From contig JAIOJM010000286.1 in NCBI GenBank assembly GCA_019911785.1, positions 1 to 5,803 of the forward strand: a DNA stretch of 5,803 nucleotides, in the 5' to 3' direction. Below, piece by piece: positions 4,470 to 5,803 of the stretch. Source of the stretch: Sulfuricella sp. (GTDB taxonomy: Bacteria > Pseudomonadota > Gammaproteobacteria > Burkholderiales > Sulfuricellaceae). The position numbers were made by a program, and so were the translations under genes. A model generated the notes under the pieces. That model saw only the letters and a program-made list of their open reading frames with translations. It searched no databases and had not been told where the DNA came from. Numbering within the stretch: position 1 is the stretch's first letter; every line of letters begins with the position of its first letter.

Positions 4470-5374
4470 GCGCAGCGCACAATCACGATCATCATCACGC
4501 CCACGGCGAAACCGCGGGCCGGGTGCTGTGGTTTGCCGTGGCGCTGACCCTGGGCTACGCCGCGGTGGAGGCGGGCGTCGGCTGGTGGGCGGGTTCGCTG
4601 GCGCTGGTGGCCGATGCCGGGCACATGGTCAACGATGCCGGGGCGCTGGTGATTGCCGCCGCCGCCAGCTGGGTCAGCCGGCGGCCGGTCTCGCGGCTGC
4701 ACAGTTACGGCCTGGGGCGGGCGGAGTTTCTCGCCGCCCTAGTCAACAGCCTCGGCTTGCTGGTGCTGGTGACGTGGATTTCCGTGTCTGCCGTGCAGCG
4801 CTGGCAAACTCCCCAGGCGGTGCAGGGCGAGGCGGTGTCGCTCACCGCCGCGCTGGGGTTGCTGATCAATATCGGGGTGGCGTGGATGCTCTTCCGGGGA
4901 GAACAAAACCTCAACACCCGCGCAGCGCTGCTGCATGTTGTGGGCGATCTGCTGGGCTCGGTGGCGGCGCTGATTGCCGGGGTGGTGATCGTTTTCACCG
5001 GTTGGACGCCCATCGATCCGCTGCTGTCGCTGGCCATCGGCGCGCTGATCCTGGTTTCCAGCCTGCGCCTGTTGCGCCAGGCGCTGCACGGGATCATGGA
5101 AGGCGTGCCGCTGCATTTGTCGCTGGAAGAAATCGGACAGGAGATGGCCTGTGTTCCCGGCGTAATTTCGGTGCATGACCTGCATGTGTGGAGCGTCTCC
5201 TCGGAAGAAATCATGCTTTCCGCGCATTTATCCGTTGCGGATCTGGCGCGCTGGGAAGGCATACTGGCAGAGAGCCGCAAGCTGCTGCACGAGCGTTTCG
5301 GCATCGATCATGTCACGCTGCAGCCAGAGCCTGCGGTGCAGATAATCAGCTGGATGCCCAAGGAACGGGCATGA
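4466..5374 (+). CDS. czcD: Cation diffusion facilitator, CzcD/ZitB-type divalent metal exporter
   Basis: This 302-residue inner-membrane protein exchanges cytoplasmic Zn(II), and probably Co(II) or Cd(II), for protons. The His-rich start AHNHDHHHAHGE (4-15) is a typical cytoplasmic metal-gathering tail. Six membrane segments are visible, at about 19-40, 44-68, 86-110, 125-144, 154-178 and 182-204. The transport site is formed by H53 and D57 (ADAGHMVNDA, segment 2) and by H157 and D161 (HVVGD, segment 5), the HxxxD pairs of zinc-type CDF proteins. The C-terminal cytoplasmic domain (210-295) has PGVISVHDLHVWSVSSEEIMLSAHL (231-255) and HVTLQPE (282-288), with the dimer-domain metal-binding histidines. 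The length is normal. The start overlaps the upstream stop (ATGA 4466-4469), with GAAGG just before it, so its translation is probably coupled to the thiol-redox protein. The gene symbol is a subfamily-level name; zitB would be equally defensible. Confidence 0.94.
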   Translation: MSAAHNHDHHHAHGETAGRVLWFAVALTLGYAAVEAGVGWWAGSLALVADAGHMVNDAGALVIAAAASWVSRRPVSRLHSYGLGRAEFLAALVNSLGLLVLVTWISVSAVQRWQTPQAVQGEAVSLTAALGLLINIGVAWMLFRGEQNLNTRAALLHVVGDLLGSVAALIAGVVIVFTGWTPIDPLLSLAIGALILVSSLRLLRQALHGIMEGVPLHLSLEEIGQEMACVPGVISVHDLHVWSVSSEEIMLSAHLSVADLARWEGILAESRKLLHERFGIDHVTLQPEPAVQIISWMPKERA

Positions 5375-5436
5375 TCCCTGGTGCAGTCGTGATCGACAGG
5401 CTGTTAGTGTAGGCAGTCACGTTGAACATGCGTGAT

Positions 5437-5494
5437 GTAGGAGCGACCTCCAGGTCGCGAACCACCGAATTCGCGACCTGGAGGTCGCTCCTAC
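5437..5494. repeat. Second REPIN-like inverted doublet, between convergent genes
   Basis: The arms 5437-5461 and 5470-5494 are perfect reverse complements over 25 bases around an 8-base loop. The left arm begins GTAG, the head tetranucleotide expected of REP units, and holds the inner hairpin GCGACC-TCCA-GGTCGC (5443-5458). The 21-base core (5440-5460 and, inverted, 5471-5491) is identical to that of the element at 3075-3133; loop and edges differ. It lies between the exporter stop at 5374 and the end of the opposing nhaR-like gene at 5522, where it could block read-through both ways. No T-tract supports classical termination. Confidence 0.88.
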
Positions 5495-5521
5495 GCACCG
5501 TCGTTTCATGTTGACTGACGG

Positions 5522-5803
5522 CTAGCCTGAAGTGTTCTCCCCGGGCTGCCGCTTGATGAACAATTCCTGCCGCGCCGCGCGGCTGATGGCGACTACTGCC
5601 GGGTGGGTGAGCTTGCGCTCCACCGAGATGGCGTAGAACTGCTCGATCACTTCTTCGGTCGCGCCGATGCTGACGACTTCGTGCTGTCGCATCACCTGCT
5701 CCGCAATCGCGGTAGGGGCAGCGAAGATACCCACCCCCGCCTGGCCGAAGGCGGTCATCAGGGCGCCGTCGTCGAATTCTCCGGTTATCCTCGGTCGAAT
5801 CCG
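5522..5803 (-). CDS. nhaR: LysR-family regulator, NhaR-like; C-terminal 93 residues, running off the right edge
   Basis: The minus-strand frame ends with TAG at 5524-5522 and stays open to the window edge, so the ATG at 5758-5756 is an internal Met. Its upstream codons read RIRPRITGEFDDGAL, continuous with the rest. The visible part is the end of a LysR-type effector-binding domain: GEFDDGALMTAFGQAGVGIFAAPTAIAEQV, then EEVIEQFYAISVERKLTHPAVVAISRAARQELF. This wording matches NhaR-type activators, which in enterics control the NhaA sodium/proton antiporter in response to Na+. The N-terminal helix-turn-helix is outside the window, so DNA binding cannot be checked. It is convergent with the metal-export operon, separated from it by 147 bases that contain a palindrome. 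Nothing links it to the arsenic genes. The LysR family is near certain; the NhaR subfamily is likely. Confidence 0.86.
   Translation of the reverse strand, partial: RIRPRITGEFDDGALMTAFGQAGVGIFAAPTAIAEQVMRQHEVVSIGATEEVIEQFYAISVERKLTHPAVVAISRAARQELFIKRQPGENTSG

Noticed and set aside
4528..5178. 216-codon open frame on the plus strand within the exporter gene
   Set aside because: It is an out-of-frame Gly/Arg/Ala-rich shadow, while the CDF frame shows both HxxxD sites and a full C-terminal domain.

Overview
The window is a GC-rich stretch of bacterial chromosome, most likely from a proteobacterium and possibly a betaproteobacterium. Three things suggest this: the close fit of the minus-strand gene at the right end to NhaR-type LysR regulators, the style of the ArsM and cytochrome proteins, and REP-type palindromes of a kind common in such genomes. 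The lineage call is an inference from protein style, not from a marker gene.

Layout. Bases 1-1957 hold five plus-strand genes that read as one arsenic-related transcription unit. They are the 3' part of an arsenite S-adenosylmethionine methyltransferase (arsM, cut by the window edge), a small secreted two-cysteine protein, a small monohaem c-type cytochrome lipoprotein whose start overlaps the preceding stop, a minimal thioredoxin-fold protein with a cysteine-rich tail, and a three-cysteine arsenate reductase (arsC). Bases 1958-2179 hold no gene but carry a long inverted repeat built on a 9-base period, resembling a miniature mobile element. Bases 2180-3031 hold a single methyltransferase of the Methyltransf_32 (Trm13/GSTCD-like) type. 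A perfect 59-base palindrome (REPIN-like) follows. Bases 3171-5374 hold a two-gene operon with overlapping ATGA: a membrane protein fusing an exported CPHC thioredoxin-like domain to a CcdA/DsbD-type membrane domain, then a CzcD/ZitB-type cation diffusion facilitator. A second REPIN-like palindrome lies between this operon and the convergent 3' end of a LysR-family nhaR-like gene on the minus strand, which runs off the right edge.

How the genes may work together. ArsC reduces arsenate to arsenite, and ArsM methylates arsenite. The thioredoxin-like protein directly before arsC is a plausible dedicated electron donor or arsenite-binding partner. The secreted protein and the lipoprotein cytochrome place an envelope redox component in the same unit. 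The second operon pairs envelope thiol redox chemistry with divalent-metal export. The window therefore reads as a metal and metalloid stress neighbourhood. No arsR, arsenite efflux pump or metal regulator is visible inside it.

The most noteworthy items are the CPHC-CcdA fusion translationally coupled to a metal exporter, the thioredoxin-like/ArsC pair, the Met-less cytochrome lipoprotein within an ars unit, and two REPIN palindromes that differ by a matched one-base change in both arms.
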